From assembly GCA_963748925.1 (NCBI GenBank), contig CAVVKG010000002.1:124001-188000 (forward strand): a stretch of DNA of 64,000 bases. The letters are read 5' to 3'. Each line of letters begins with the position of its first letter. The first letter of the stretch is position 1. Of the stretch, positions 26,695-36,534 are shown one piece after another. The notes beneath the pieces were generated by a model. The model was not told the DNA's origin. It saw nothing but the letters and a program-made list of their open reading frames with translations, and made no database searches. Position numbers and translations under genes: made by a program. The stretch comes from Cryomorpha sp963748925. GTDB lineage: Bacteria; Bacteroidota; Bacteroidia; Flavobacteriales_D; Cryomorphaceae.

Positions 26695-29600
26695 ATGAAA
26701 AAGCTTAACTCTTTTCTGATGTTTGGATCGATTTTCCTGCTTGGATTATCGGCGAAAGCACAGCTAACACAAACGGTCGAATTTCCCATAATGGGGGGAA
26801 ATGACGACGTAGAACAAGGACTGTTTACCGGTGAGATGTACCGTACCAGTTCAGACATTGAAGTAACTAAAGACGGATCTGATGAGCAACTTATCGGACT
26901 TCGTTTTGCTGGTATTGACATTCCTTCATTTGCGACAATCAATAGCGCCTATATTCAGGTAGTAGTTGATGAGTCAAACACAACAGGCGATGTTAACGCG
27001 GCAATCGTTCTTGAAAACACCGGTGATGCCGCCTCTTATGGCAGCGGAGCATTTAATCTTCTAAATCGTGACTATTATTACGGTGACACAGTAATTTGGA
27101 ATTTCGGACCATTTGCACAGGTTAACGACGCCGGTGAAGACCAGCAATCTCCAGATCTTGCCGTGCTTATTACGCAAGCTATCGGGCAGGAAAACTGGAA
27201 TGCTGGAAATGCCATTGCCTTTGCTTTGGTAGATCCACTTTATATAGAAGTACCTGGCTATACCGGTAATGGCAACAACAAGCGCGTATTTAAAACGTAC
27301 GATAATGATCCATCGGTTGCGGCTAAGCTGGTAATAGAGTTCACCCTTCCGGAAATGTATTTCCCCGGTTCTTTCCCTGTTGCAGCGGGAAGCTCCTGGT
27401 TATACAATGACAATGGAGTTGACCTTTCCGGCGAAAGCTGGACTGCTATTGACTACCCGGCCGGAGATGACTGGGATTATGGTGATGCTAAGATAGGATA
27501 TGGTGAAGCAGATATTGTTACTGAACTTGGTTTTGGTGATGATGCTGAAAACAAATATCCTACGTATTACTTACGTCATATATTCGAAGCAGAAAACACT
27601 GCTTCTATTGACTCTCTTGTTTTTGACGTTTTGAGAGATGATGGAGCAATAGTATATGTAAACGGGGTTGAAGCTTTCAGAATGAATATGCCTGAAGGCG
27701 AAGTAACTTACAACACTTTCGCCAGCGAAACAGTAGGCGATTCTGATGAGTCTGCTTACTTTACAGTAAATACGGCAAATCTTCTTCAAGATGGAACCAA
27801 CGTAATTGCCGTAGAGCTTCACCAGGCTTCAGCTTCTAGTTCTGACCTTGGATTTAACATGGCTGTAAACTTTCTTGAAGTGCCTTATACAGTTGCACAG
27901 TACCCGCTTCCTGCCGGTTCTGGCTGGAATTATCTTGACAATGGTTCTGACTTAGGTTCTGAAGACTGGACGAGCCTTGCCTTTGATGATTACCTCTGGA
28001 ATCAGGGTAACGGACCTCTTGGATATGGAGATGATGTTGAAACAGTTGTTTCTTTTGGTCCTGATGCCGACAACAAATACATTACAACCTACTTCCGCAG
28101 AACGATGAATGTGGATATGACAGATATTGCTGACTCAATCGTAGTTGGATTGAGAAGAGATGACGGTGCAATCATTTATATCAACGGTGTAGAAGTTGTT
28201 CGCGACAATATGCCAGAAGGAGATATCGATTACCTTACTTTCTCTGCTTCTATCGTTTCTGGCGATGATGAAGATACTTACTTCTACCACATTCTTAGCA
28301 GCAACGTTTTTGTTGATGGTGATAATCAAATCGCTGTAGAACTTCACAACAGAGATGGTCAAAGTTCTGACCTTGGTTTTGATATGTATATCCAAAACCT
28401 TCCGGCTACTAATCCTCCGGTAGATTGCTCAACAGATCACATTGGTTGCTTTACTTCAATCAATCCCACAGGTCAAACTCCTAACTTGATTCTTCCTGAA
28501 GGGCACCGTTTTCAAATGATTTTGAAACAAGGTACTCCTCACACCATTGGTGAAGGAAACATTGGTGGAAACCATGACTTTACCGGTTATATCGGTTTAG
28601 ATGGCAGTAGCACTGTGGGTCACCTTTCGGTAAATCACGAAACATCACCGGGTGGTGTAACGATTGCAGACTTGCACTACAATGAAGAGACCCTTCTTTG
28701 GGAGATAGACAGCACACAAGCGGTTGACTTTTACAATGAGGATCTGGTAAGTACTATCAGAAACTGTTCCGGAGGTCTTACACCATGGGGCACAATTATC
28801 ACAGCCGAAGAAAACACAAGCGGTGGTGATTCTAATGGAGATGGATACCAGGATATCGGCTGGTTGGTTGAAATAGACCCGATTACAGCTAAAGTTATGG
28901 ACTATGAGAACGATGGAGTTCAGGACAAACTATGGGCAATGGGTAGAATGAACCATGAGAATGTTGTGGTTGCTGATGACATGATTCGCGCATTTTATGG
29001 TGAAGATGGTGGTACCCAATTGGTGTATAAATTTGTGGCCGATGAGCCGGGCAATCTCAGTTCAGGAGATGTTTATGTGCTTAGCCTTAATCAGGAATTG
29101 GTTGGTGGTGATCCTTCCGGAACTACCGGTCTTTGGGTTCAGGTACCAAACGATACTCCTGAAGAAAGAAACAACATTCGCAATGCCGGAGCTGCTCTGG
29201 GTGGTACGAATTTTAACGGTGTTGAAGACTGTGAAATTAGTCCGATAGATGGTAAAATTTATTTTACTTCTAAAGGTAATGGCAGAACTTACCGTTTCAC
29301 TGATGGTGATAATGGCGTTACGGCTTTTGAAACATTTGTAGGTGGCAGATCTTATGACATCGAAACTGCAGATGGTATTGTTTCTGAAAACTGGGGTGGT
29401 GGTAATGACAACCTTACTTTCGACAATCAGGGTAACCTTTGGGTACAACAGGATGGTGGTTTGAATTACATCTGGGTTGTGCGCCCTGACCATAGTCAGA
29501 TTACTCCACATGTTGAGCTTTTCGCTTCAGTTCCCAATGGTTCTGAGCCAACTGGTTTAACTTTCTCACCAGATAATAAATTTGGTTTCTTCTCAGTTCA

Positions 29601-31143
29601 GCACCCAAGTGGATCAAATACTCCACAGATAGATGCTACAGGAAACGAAGTAATTTTTGATAAATCCGCAACTGTAATTTTCTCTTTGAGTAACTTTCTT
29701 GGAGCAGAAAACCTTTGTTTAGCATATGGTGGTGAAATCGCTTTTGGCGATGGTGATGATCAAGCGGTTGTTTTGGTTAACGATGATGTAGAAAGCAATG
29801 TAACCGTTCAGTTTGATATTTTACCAACTGACGATGTTGCCGGAATTTGGGTGGTAACTGATACCGAAGGGAACATTCTGGGTCTTCCTTCAACAATTGC
29901 AGATGTAGAAGCTGTTAATTTTGATGATGCCGGTACAGGTTCATGCCTTATCTGGTTCCTTAGTTATGACGCTGATAGCAGCAATGTTGCTGAGTTGGCT
30001 GCGGCTTTCGCCAATGGTGAGACTGTAAACGCAAATGAGCTTACAGGTTGCTACGATCTTTCTGAATCAATTACTGTAATTCGCGAAAGCGCTTCAGTAA
30101 TCGACTGTGAAGATTATGCGATTTACCTTGCCGATGTTGATCAGGACAGTGTTTCTACAATTTATGAAGTAACGCTTGACGCTGTTGCTACTTCAGCTTC
30201 TCTAGAAGCCATTCAAACTGTAGATTACGAAGTGCACATCGCATTTAATGAAAGTGATAAACTCCTTTACCTTGTAAGGTCTGAAGGTGGTTCTTACCGA
30301 ACTTTAAATGTAATGAGCGGAAATGCAGAATTGAGCGAAGAGGTTGCCTTGAGCACACCACTTACTAAAGTTACTGCTGCTGTTTTTGCAGAAGACGGAT
30401 CACTTCTGATTGGTGATATGGATAGCGGAATTATTGCTGCTGTAGATGTAGCAACCGGCGAGCAATCTCCCTATGCTACTGCAAATGTATCTGGTGGTGA
30501 CATCAGCTTTGGATTGGATGGTACTCCATACATGGTTTCAAGAAGCTTTGGTGGTAAAATGTATGCAATCAATACCAATGGTGGATCACACACTGTTTTA
30601 GGATCTGTTTCTCATAAAGTTATGGGTATGGCCACTATGTCAAATGGTAACCTTCTTGTTGCTTCGCGCGATGCCGGAAGCCTTGTTGCATATGGAGTTG
30701 ATGGTAACGCTACCGGACTTGAATTTAACCTAAGTCTTGATGGTGCTCCTTTTAACACCTACAATGGTGACATGGGTGCAGGATGTACTGACCTTCAGGA
30801 GCGCTTTACCGCTGTTGATGCTGAGACAACTTACACTGAAGAATCTGAAAATGAAGAAGAAGTGATACGGGTTGTTGCAAATGACGATGAGCTTTCTGCA
30901 TTCCCAAATCCAACAGAAGGTGAGTTGCAGATTGTATTCAAAACAGCTGAAACTGTCTTTACAACTGTTCAGGTAGTTGATATGAATGGACGCGTTGTTG
31001 AAACCTTGTTTAATACTATGTCTGAAAAAGACGTTGAAAACAGAGTTGATTTCAATGGTTTAGACCTTCCAAATGGTGTTTACATCTACAGAATGGTTAC
31101 TGAAAACCAAACAATTGTAAATAAGTTCGTTATCGCTCGATAA
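26695..31143 (+). CDS. T9SS-exported PhoX-like (DUF839) multidomain protein
   Basis: 1,482 residues from the ATG at 26695, chosen over 26638 because it starts a clean signal peptide (KKLNSFLMFGSIFLLGLSAKAQ). Domains: jelly-roll-like (about 25-210), two tandem PA14/discoidin-like repeats (about 219-398 and 400-571; both have DDGAIVYVNGVE and NVIAVELHxA motifs), a PhoX/DUF839 domain (about 600-1010; GGLTPWGT, EENTSGGD, NHENVV), a Cys-ended propeller module (about 1138-1367) like those of the adhesin at 3706, and a type A T9SS sorting domain (FPNPTEG, VVDMNGR, LPNGVYIYR, ending KFVIAR). PhoX enzymes are calcium-dependent alkaline phosphatases; whether all PhoX metal ligands are kept I cannot judge. 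Probably a surface-exposed phosphatase or related enzyme. Confidence 0.88.
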   Translation: MKKLNSFLMFGSIFLLGLSAKAQLTQTVEFPIMGGNDDVEQGLFTGEMYRTSSDIEVTKDGSDEQLIGLRFAGIDIPSFATINSAYIQVVVDESNTTGDVNAAIVLENTGDAASYGSGAFNLLNRDYYYGDTVIWNFGPFAQVNDAGEDQQSPDLAVLITQAIGQENWNAGNAIAFALVDPLYIEVPGYTGNGNNKRVFKTYDNDPSVAAKLVIEFTLPEMYFPGSFPVAAGSSWLYNDNGVDLSGESWTAIDYPAGDDWDYGDAKIGYGEADIVTELGFGDDAENKYPTYYLRHIFEAENTASIDSLVFDVLRDDGAIVYVNGVEAFRMNMPEGEVTYNTFASETVGDSDESAYFTVNTANLLQDGTNVIAVELHQASASSSDLGFNMAVNFLEVPYTVAQYPLPAGSGWNYLDNGSDLGSEDWTSLAFDDYLWNQGNGPLGYGDDVETVVSFGPDADNKYITTYFRRTMNVDMTDIADSIVVGLRRDDGAIIYINGVEVVRDNMPEGDIDYLTFSASIVSGDDEDTYFYHILSSNVFVDGDNQIAVELHNRDGQSSDLGFDMYIQNLPATNPPVDCSTDHIGCFTSINPTGQTPNLILPEGHRFQMILKQGTPHTIGEGNIGGNHDFTGYIGLDGSSTVGHLSVNHETSPGGVTIADLHYNEETLLWEIDSTQAVDFYNEDLVSTIRNCSGGLTPWGTIITAEENTSGGDSNGDGYQDIGWLVEIDPITAKVMDYENDGVQDKLWAMGRMNHENVVVADDMIRAFYGEDGGTQLVYKFVADEPGNLSSGDVYVLSLNQELVGGDPSGTTGLWVQVPNDTPEERNNIRNAGAALGGTNFNGVEDCEISPIDGKIYFTSKGNGRTYRFTDGDNGVTAFETFVGGRSYDIETADGIVSENWGGGNDNLTFDNQGNLWVQQDGGLNYIWVVRPDHSQITPHVELFASVPNGSEPTGLTFSPDNKFGFFSVQHPSGSNTPQIDATGNEVIFDKSATVIFSLSNFLGAENLCLAYGGEIAFGDGDDQAVVLVNDDVESNVTVQFDILPTDDVAGIWVVTDTEGNILGLPSTIADVEAVNFDDAGTGSCLIWFLSYDADSSNVAELAAAFANGETVNANELTGCYDLSESITVIRESASVIDCEDYAIYLADVDQDSVSTIYEVTLDAVATSASLEAIQTVDYEVHIAFNESDKLLYLVRSEGGSYRTLNVMSGNAELSEEVALSTPLTKVTAAVFAEDGSLLIGDMDSGIIAAVDVATGEQSPYATANVSGGDISFGLDGTPYMVSRSFGGKMYAINTNGGSHTVLGSVSHKVMGMATMSNGNLLVASRDAGSLVAYGVDGNATGLEFNLSLDGAPFNTYNGDMGAGCTDLQERFTAVDAETTYTEESENEEEVIRVVANDDELSAFPNPTEGELQIVFKTAETVFTTVQVVDMNGRVVETLFNTMSEKDVENRVDFNGLDLPNGVYIYRMVTENQTIVNKFVIAR

Positions 31144-31171
31144 GCTGAGCAAACGCTTAAGAAAAATCTTG

Positions 31172-31199
31172 CCCCGCGCCACTTTCTAGTGGTGCGGGG
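31172..31199 (+). terminator. Rho-independent terminator after the PhoX-like gene
   Basis: CCCCGCgCCACT / AGTGGtGCGGGG stem with a TTCT loop, GC-rich, followed by TTTGGATTTT; it lies 28 nt after the stop. Confidence 0.85.
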
Positions 31200-31247
31200 T
31201 TTGGATTTTCAACTCACTCTTTTATTACGTAAATCAATTTTTGAATT

Positions 31248-33080
31248 ATGCGCTTTAGCACCAACAGAATCGGCCTTGTTTTAATCTTTACAGTGCTTCT
31301 TTTACCGGTACTTCTTTCCTCATTTACCGGCACCTCAACTGATGAGGTATTGGTTTTAAAATATTCAAACAATGTTGATAAAGCCTTCTCGCAACTTAAA
31401 ATAACTGCATCACAATATCGCGCCGGCAAGTCGACCGATGAGAAGCTTGTCAATGCATTAAATCAGGCTAGAAATGAATACAAGAGAATAGAATTGATTC
31501 TCAACTATTACTATCCCGATTTTACAGAGGGAAATCTAAACGGAGCACCACTCTTTCACATTTCGCGTGATGGATCCCGAGCAAGTGTGCACCCACCCGA
31601 GGGACTTCAATACCTCGATGAATTAATTTACGACGATCCGGCTGCCAATGCTGTAGAAATTGATCAGCTGGCCACAGGCCTTCAAAATTCTTTTAATCGG
31701 GTTAAGACCGATTTAGATCGTAAATCAATTCCCGACGGAGAACTGATCTCGGCGATGCGCCAGGAATTGATAGCTATTATAACCCTCGGAATTACCGGTT
31801 TTGATACACCCGGGTCGCTTCGTGGACTTGAAGAATCAAAGTATGCCCTCCATTCACTTCAAAATTTTGCTCTCGATTACTTCGGTAAAGAAGCACAAAA
31901 CATATCTCAGGAGATTCAACTGGCGATGACCTTCATTGAAGAAAATCCTGATTTTGAAACATTCAACCGACTTGAATTCATTAAAAATCACATCGATCCT
32001 GTTTATTCCAAACTGCACAATCTCGCCTTGGATCGCAATGTTTTAGAGACAGATACCCATAGCCCATGGAATCAAAACAGCACAAGCATCTTCGCTCCAG
32101 ACTTTCTGGATCCGTATTACTTCACAGAACTAAGCCGTGAGCAGGACTCGCCCCAACTCAGGTCGCTTGGAAAAACACTTTTCTACGATCCCGCGCTCAG
32201 TACCAACGGTACAATGAGCTGCGGCAGTTGCCACAAGCCGGAGCTCGCCTTTACCGATGGGGCGCCAAAATCTGAAAGCAACGTAGAAGGAATAACTGTT
32301 CAACGAAACTCACCAACCCTTTTGAATGCGGCCTATGCCGACAGATATTTCTATGACCTCCGGGCATTCACCTTAGAGCAACAGGCAGAGCATGTTATTT
32401 TTAATAAAGATGAGTTTAACTCAGCTTACAGCCAAATCATTGAGCGCTTAAACTCAGATAAAAGTTATAAAGCTCTTTTTAAATCTACTTTTAAAACAGG
32501 AGAGATTAGCAAAAACGAGCTCACCAGCGCACTTACATCTTATGTTTTGTCCCTGCAATCATTCAACAGCCCTTTTGATAAGTATATCCGTGGCGAGTCG
32601 AACGATCTTTCGGCAGAAGCCAAAGATGGGTTCAATCTTTTTATGGGAAAAGCCGCTTGCGGAACTTGTCACTTTGCACCTACCTTTTCAGGATTGGTTC
32701 CTCCCCATTTTCAGAAAACTGAGAGTGAGATTTTAGGAGTAATGAAAAAGCCGAACCAAAAAGTGATTGACTCCGATAACGGCAGAAATAGCAATGGAAT
32801 TGAGAACGAAGAAGCCTGGATTTACAATAAATCATTTAAAACGGTAACAGTTAGAAATACGGAGCTTACAGGGCCTTATTTTCACAACGGTGCTTATGAA
32901 ACTCTCGATCAGGTCATGGAGTTTTATGATAATGGAGGCGCCTACGGTGTGGGGTTCTCCGAGTCGGACCTGCCCAATCAAACCCTATCGGGAGATCATC
33001 TGGATTTAACCGAAAAGGAGAAGAAAAATATCATTGCATTCCTTAAATCTCTTACAGATAATATTGCAGCAACTTACTAA
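31248..33080 (+). CDS. Di-haem cytochrome c peroxidase with imelysin-like N-terminal region
   Basis: 610 residues with an N-terminal signal or membrane segment. Residues about 30-270 are helical and resemble imelysin/EfeM-type regions (VHPPEGLQYLDELIYDD is characteristic). The C-terminal half is a cytochrome c peroxidase/MauG-type domain with two c-haem sites, CGSCHKPE (near residue 325) and CGTCHFAP (near 472), and the GKTLFYDPALSTNGTMSC stretch typical of the family. Peroxidases of this type reduce hydrogen peroxide with electrons from periplasmic c-type cytochromes. The leucine-rich-repeat gene follows after 3 nt. Imelysin-CCP fusions occur in other Bacteroidota. Confidence 0.9.
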   Translation: MRFSTNRIGLVLIFTVLLLPVLLSSFTGTSTDEVLVLKYSNNVDKAFSQLKITASQYRAGKSTDEKLVNALNQARNEYKRIELILNYYYPDFTEGNLNGAPLFHISRDGSRASVHPPEGLQYLDELIYDDPAANAVEIDQLATGLQNSFNRVKTDLDRKSIPDGELISAMRQELIAIITLGITGFDTPGSLRGLEESKYALHSLQNFALDYFGKEAQNISQEIQLAMTFIEENPDFETFNRLEFIKNHIDPVYSKLHNLALDRNVLETDTHSPWNQNSTSIFAPDFLDPYYFTELSREQDSPQLRSLGKTLFYDPALSTNGTMSCGSCHKPELAFTDGAPKSESNVEGITVQRNSPTLLNAAYADRYFYDLRAFTLEQQAEHVIFNKDEFNSAYSQIIERLNSDKSYKALFKSTFKTGEISKNELTSALTSYVLSLQSFNSPFDKYIRGESNDLSAEAKDGFNLFMGKAACGTCHFAPTFSGLVPPHFQKTESEILGVMKKPNQKVIDSDNGRNSNGIENEEAWIYNKSFKTVTVRNTELTGPYFHNGAYETLDQVMEFYDNGGAYGVGFSESDLPNQTLSGDHLDLTEKEKKNIIAFLKSLTDNIAATY

Positions 33081-33083
33081 ATC

Positions 33084-33992
33084 ATGAAATCAATTAAATA
33101 CCTTCTCACTTTTGCTTCGTTTTCTATCACTGCGGTTGCGGTGGCTCAATTTGCAAACCCGATTAAAAATCCTGTTTACTACAGTGTGCAGGATGCGCTG
33201 GCAGATACTGCCGAAGCGAAGGTTCTAAATTTGCGTCAACAGGGAATTTTTTCAATAGAAAAGGACGTTGCCAATCTGGAGAACCTCACTTTCCTTAACC
33301 TGATGAAGAACAATTTTGAATTTTGGGATCCTTCCATTTTTGAAATGGAGCATCTGGAGATTCTCAATCTGAGCGAAAATGCTCTTACCTACATTCCGGC
33401 CGAAATTGCAAATCTTAAAAATCTGGAGAAGCTCGATCTGGCAATGAATCAGATTAAGCAACTGCCCGCTGAGTTTGGTGATATGGAGAATTTAAAATAC
33501 CTGCATATGTCATCAAATTACCTGACCAATATGCTTCCGCAAATAGGGGAGTGCTCTCAACTTGAGGTTTTGGAAGTTCAAAACAATCACTTAAGTGATC
33601 TTCCAAAATCCTTATCAGAATTAAAGAATCTCAAAACGCTGAACATTGCAAGCAATCAGTTTAAGGAATTTGACCTGCCGGCGATAAAGAGTCTTGTAGA
33701 ACTCAATCTGGAGGATAATCAATTACGTCACCTATCGCCCAAAATTGGGAAGTATAAGAATCTCGAAACTCTTATTTTAACCGGTAATGAGCTTGAAGAT
33801 TTACCGGAAGAACTGGCAAAGCTTAAGAATTTGAAAATGCTCATCATCAGTGGCAACAATTTGAATGTCCTGCCCGACAAAATCGGTAAGTTGAAATCGC
33901 TTAGGACTTTGGTAGCAAAAGGCAATCATTTCTCAACGGAAGAAATGGAACGAATTAAAGAAGCTCTCCCTGATTGTAAGGTTTTTCTTTAA
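33084..33992 (+). CDS. Secreted leucine-rich repeat protein
   Basis: 302 residues. Signal peptide (about 20 residues, ending AVAQF) followed by about ten leucine-rich repeats of 23 residues (LxxLxLxxNxLxxLPxxIxxLxxLxx pattern, for example LEILNLSENALTYIPAEIANLKNLEK). LRR proteins act as protein-binding scaffolds. The gene starts 3 nt after the peroxidase stop, so they are probably co-expressed; a scaffold role for that enzyme is possible but unproven. Confidence 0.9.
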   Translation: MKSIKYLLTFASFSITAVAVAQFANPIKNPVYYSVQDALADTAEAKVLNLRQQGIFSIEKDVANLENLTFLNLMKNNFEFWDPSIFEMEHLEILNLSENALTYIPAEIANLKNLEKLDLAMNQIKQLPAEFGDMENLKYLHMSSNYLTNMLPQIGECSQLEVLEVQNNHLSDLPKSLSELKNLKTLNIASNQFKEFDLPAIKSLVELNLEDNQLRHLSPKIGKYKNLETLILTGNELEDLPEELAKLKNLKMLIISGNNLNVLPDKIGKLKSLRTLVAKGNHFSTEEMERIKEALPDCKVFL

Positions 33993-34126
33993 AGAAAGCC
34001 GTCCCTCAATGTGTAAATACAGGCGCTATCAATTCCAGGGAGAGAATCTATTCGATGTAAAATAAGCCATCCTGCCAGCGCATCATAATGTTTCACTCGG
34101 ATTTAGGAGCGCCCACAATGCGTATT

Positions 34127-34669
34127 TTAAAAACTGTACATTAAACCCAATCGTCCGTAATTATACCCACTTTGTTCATTGATAACAGCTTGAATGATAA
34201 GCGCTGCAGTTACTTTTAGATTATCCTTAATAATAGGATAATCAAATCCCAGGCCTATAGCGAGGTAGCTTACATCCATTTTCCGAGGCGGATTTCTTAA
34301 ATGTTCACAGGGACAATAATTACCTTGGCTATAACTTGCTTCGATATATAGGTTGAAACGTTGATTGGGAGTTAAGCGGTAATTAACAAAAGCACCTGCT
34401 GAATAGAAATTATCTTTATCAACGGTATTTCCCCAGACCTCAATATAGGAGGCTTGAATACCAAAATCAAGGGTTTTTAAAATGGAGATTCCGACCTGAC
34501 TATTCCATGTAAGCTCATGATTGCGTGTATCGTCCTCTACACGTCTATCAGGAACATAAGCTAAGGCAGATCTCAGAAAGACCTCTTTCAAAAAATAATT
34601 TTCAGATTGAGCCACAGCCGAAAATGAAGTGAATAGAAAAAACAGAACGAAGATTGATAAGCATTTCAT
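34127..34669 (-). CDS. Outer-membrane beta-barrel-like protein
   Basis: 180 residues from the ATG at 34669, chosen because it starts a signal peptide (MKCLSIFVLFFLF...AVAQ). The rest shows alternating strands with aromatic belts and ends in Phe (GRLGLMYSF), as in small outer-membrane barrels. A CPCEH motif lies in a predicted loop. Function unknown. Confidence 0.7.
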   Translation of the reverse strand: MKCLSIFVLFFLFTSFSAVAQSENYFLKEVFLRSALAYVPDRRVEDDTRNHELTWNSQVGISILKTLDFGIQASYIEVWGNTVDKDNFYSAGAFVNYRLTPNQRFNLYIEASYSQGNYCPCEHLRNPPRKMDVSYLAIGLGFDYPIIKDNLKVTAALIIQAVINEQSGYNYGRLGLMYSF

Positions 34670-34869
34670 TGAATTTCCTTTAAAATTTGGTATTCGAAAC
34701 AATACCAAAGTGAAAGGAGGAAATAGGGCCCATATTAGGTTTTACTTAAAAATGAACATTCCTTACCCATCTCTAATTTTGGTAGATAAAAGAAATCAAT
34801 AAACTCCTTAAATCCTAAGCTTTTAACTATTTGTCTGGTCTGTCTTCTAACAATTTTGAAAGAGGCTTT

Positions 34870-35382
34870 CTAGAGAAATTGTTCTTTTTTAATGCTATAA
34901 ATACAGGCATTATCAATTCCATGGAGGGAGTCAATCCGGATAAAATCCATGCCTAGCTTTTCAAGAATACGTATGGATGCTTTGTTGCTACTGGCTGCGC
35001 GGCCGATAATTTCGTCAAGCATAAGGGTTTTGAAGCCATAGGTCAGGGTAGAGGCTGCCGCTTCAAATGCATAGCCCTTATTCCATTCACTGCGCATAAG
35101 CCTGAATCCAATATCGACGAATTTACCGTTGTGGTTTTTTAGTCCGCACCACCCGATAAAATCATTTTTTTCTCTTCTTATCACAGCCCATCGTCCAAAT
35201 CCGTGTTTACGGTATTCATCGTATTTTTCAAGAAAAACTCTCGCTTCTTCTACACTTCCAAAAGCTTTGTCGCCGGTATATTTTAATACTTCGGGATCTG
35301 AGTTTAAGTTGTACATAGCCGATGCATCAGCAAGTATAAACTCTCTGAGTAAAAGTCTTTTTGTTGTGAGTATGCTGTCCAA
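34870..35382 (-). CDS. GNAT acetyltransferase (RimJ/RimL-like)
   Basis: 170 residues. Full GNAT fold of the N-terminal-acetyltransferase type: TKRLLLREFILADASAMYNL at the start, the acetyl-CoA loop region GFRLMRSEWNKGYAFEAAASTLTYGF (RxxxGxA pattern), and ASSNKASIRILEKLGM near the end. A TTG at 35382 is the only start that keeps the N-terminal strand. It probably acetylates an amine such as a protein N-terminus or antibiotic; the substrate is unknown. Confidence 0.85.
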   Translation of the reverse strand: MDSILTTKRLLLREFILADASAMYNLNSDPEVLKYTGDKAFGSVEEARVFLEKYDEYRKHGFGRWAVIRREKNDFIGWCGLKNHNGKFVDIGFRLMRSEWNKGYAFEAAASTLTYGFKTLMLDEIIGRAASSNKASIRILEKLGMDFIRIDSLHGIDNACIYSIKKEQFL

Positions 35383-35707
35383 AATTCTGAGATTATAATT
35401 TCAATATTTCTGATTGGCAATGAGAAGTAAGCCGTAAGGTAGAATTTGTTCACGATGAACTTCAATGAGTGGCTAAAATATTTCAAAATTAATGACTTTA
35501 GAATCAGCCTGTGTTTTATGACAAAACCAATCTTAAATCTTATGTTTCAAAGGTTTTAAAGAGGTTAATATAATCCAAGATTGGCAAAAAATAGGTCCAT
35601 ATAAGTCTCTATAAAAATGCTTTTAACGCGAAGGGGATTCTAAATTTGAGTCACTGCTTCCACATTGTTTGATGCGGTTTAAAAGTTTATTTAATTGAAA
35701 ATGTGCC
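35383..35707. other. Intergenic region without recognised gene
   Basis: About 325 bp between divergent genes, AT-rich. I saw no ORF of note and no clear promoter. Confidence 0.45.
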
Positions 35708-36365
35708 ATGGTTAAAAAAGCGCTGTTTCTCTTTGGGTTATTTCATATCTTAATTCTTATTCAGAGTTGTTGCGATGGTGATACCTATGAGTATTACTCG
35801 GTAAGCGATTTAACCCTCACTAATGTTGGTAAGTTTGATTTGATAGACCGGCAGGATAGCACCGAAATCAACTGGCATGAGTATGCTATTCAAATGGACT
35901 TTGACACGCAGAAGTACGCTCAACTCTTTCAAAGGTTTAAGGGCGGGCAATTCCGCGTATGCTTTTCAATGCGATGAAGTATTGTATTTAGAAATTCAAC
36001 ATAAAATCGTTCGCGCTGAAGTTACTTGTAATGCTGATATCGATTCAGAGCACCCCTCCGGTGAATTAATCAATGAGCTCTTAATTCCCTACAGGGTAAT
36101 TAAAACCTGTATTGATAATGGCGGTTCATTTGATGAGGGTTGTGCAGACAATCAACTTGAGGTATATGGAACACTGGAAGAGGTGTTGAATAAAAGCTTC
36201 ACTCAGAACTCCTATATGAATTTGAAAGGGGCTAATGATGTGGTAAATATTCTGACACTCACTTCGCCACCGGATTATACCGGTTTCCTGAAATTTTACG
36301 TGACCCTAGAGTTTGAAAACGGATTGGTATTGACTGATTCTACACAAACGGTGAAATTTAATTAG
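35708..36365 (+). pseudogene. Frameshifted lipoprotein gene (one extra base near 35941)
   Basis: Two overlapping frames make one protein. Frame 1 from 35708 gives a lipoprotein signal (LILIQSCC) and YEYYSVSDLTL up to FQRFK. Frame +1 then continues AGNSAYAFQCDE to the stop at 36365. Deleting one G in the GGGCGGG run at 35941-35947 restores a single frame of about 218 residues (FK-AGNSAYA). The repaired protein has the layout of a Bacteroidota lipoprotein (Cys anchor, NSAYA-Cys motif, mainly beta). Cause may be a real mutation or an assembly error. Function unknown. Confidence 0.7.
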
Positions 36366-36534
36366 AAATGCCCTTCTGAAATTTCACCGGAATCACACAG
36401 GCCGGAAAGCAATGTTTTTGGCTTTTTAATTGGCTGTTTCACTCTTTTTACCCTCCGTTTACACTGTTTTACACTTCGGAAAGGTACAGGCACAGCCGCC
36501 TGCCGTAATTTTAGCTAAACTTTAAATAAACACA

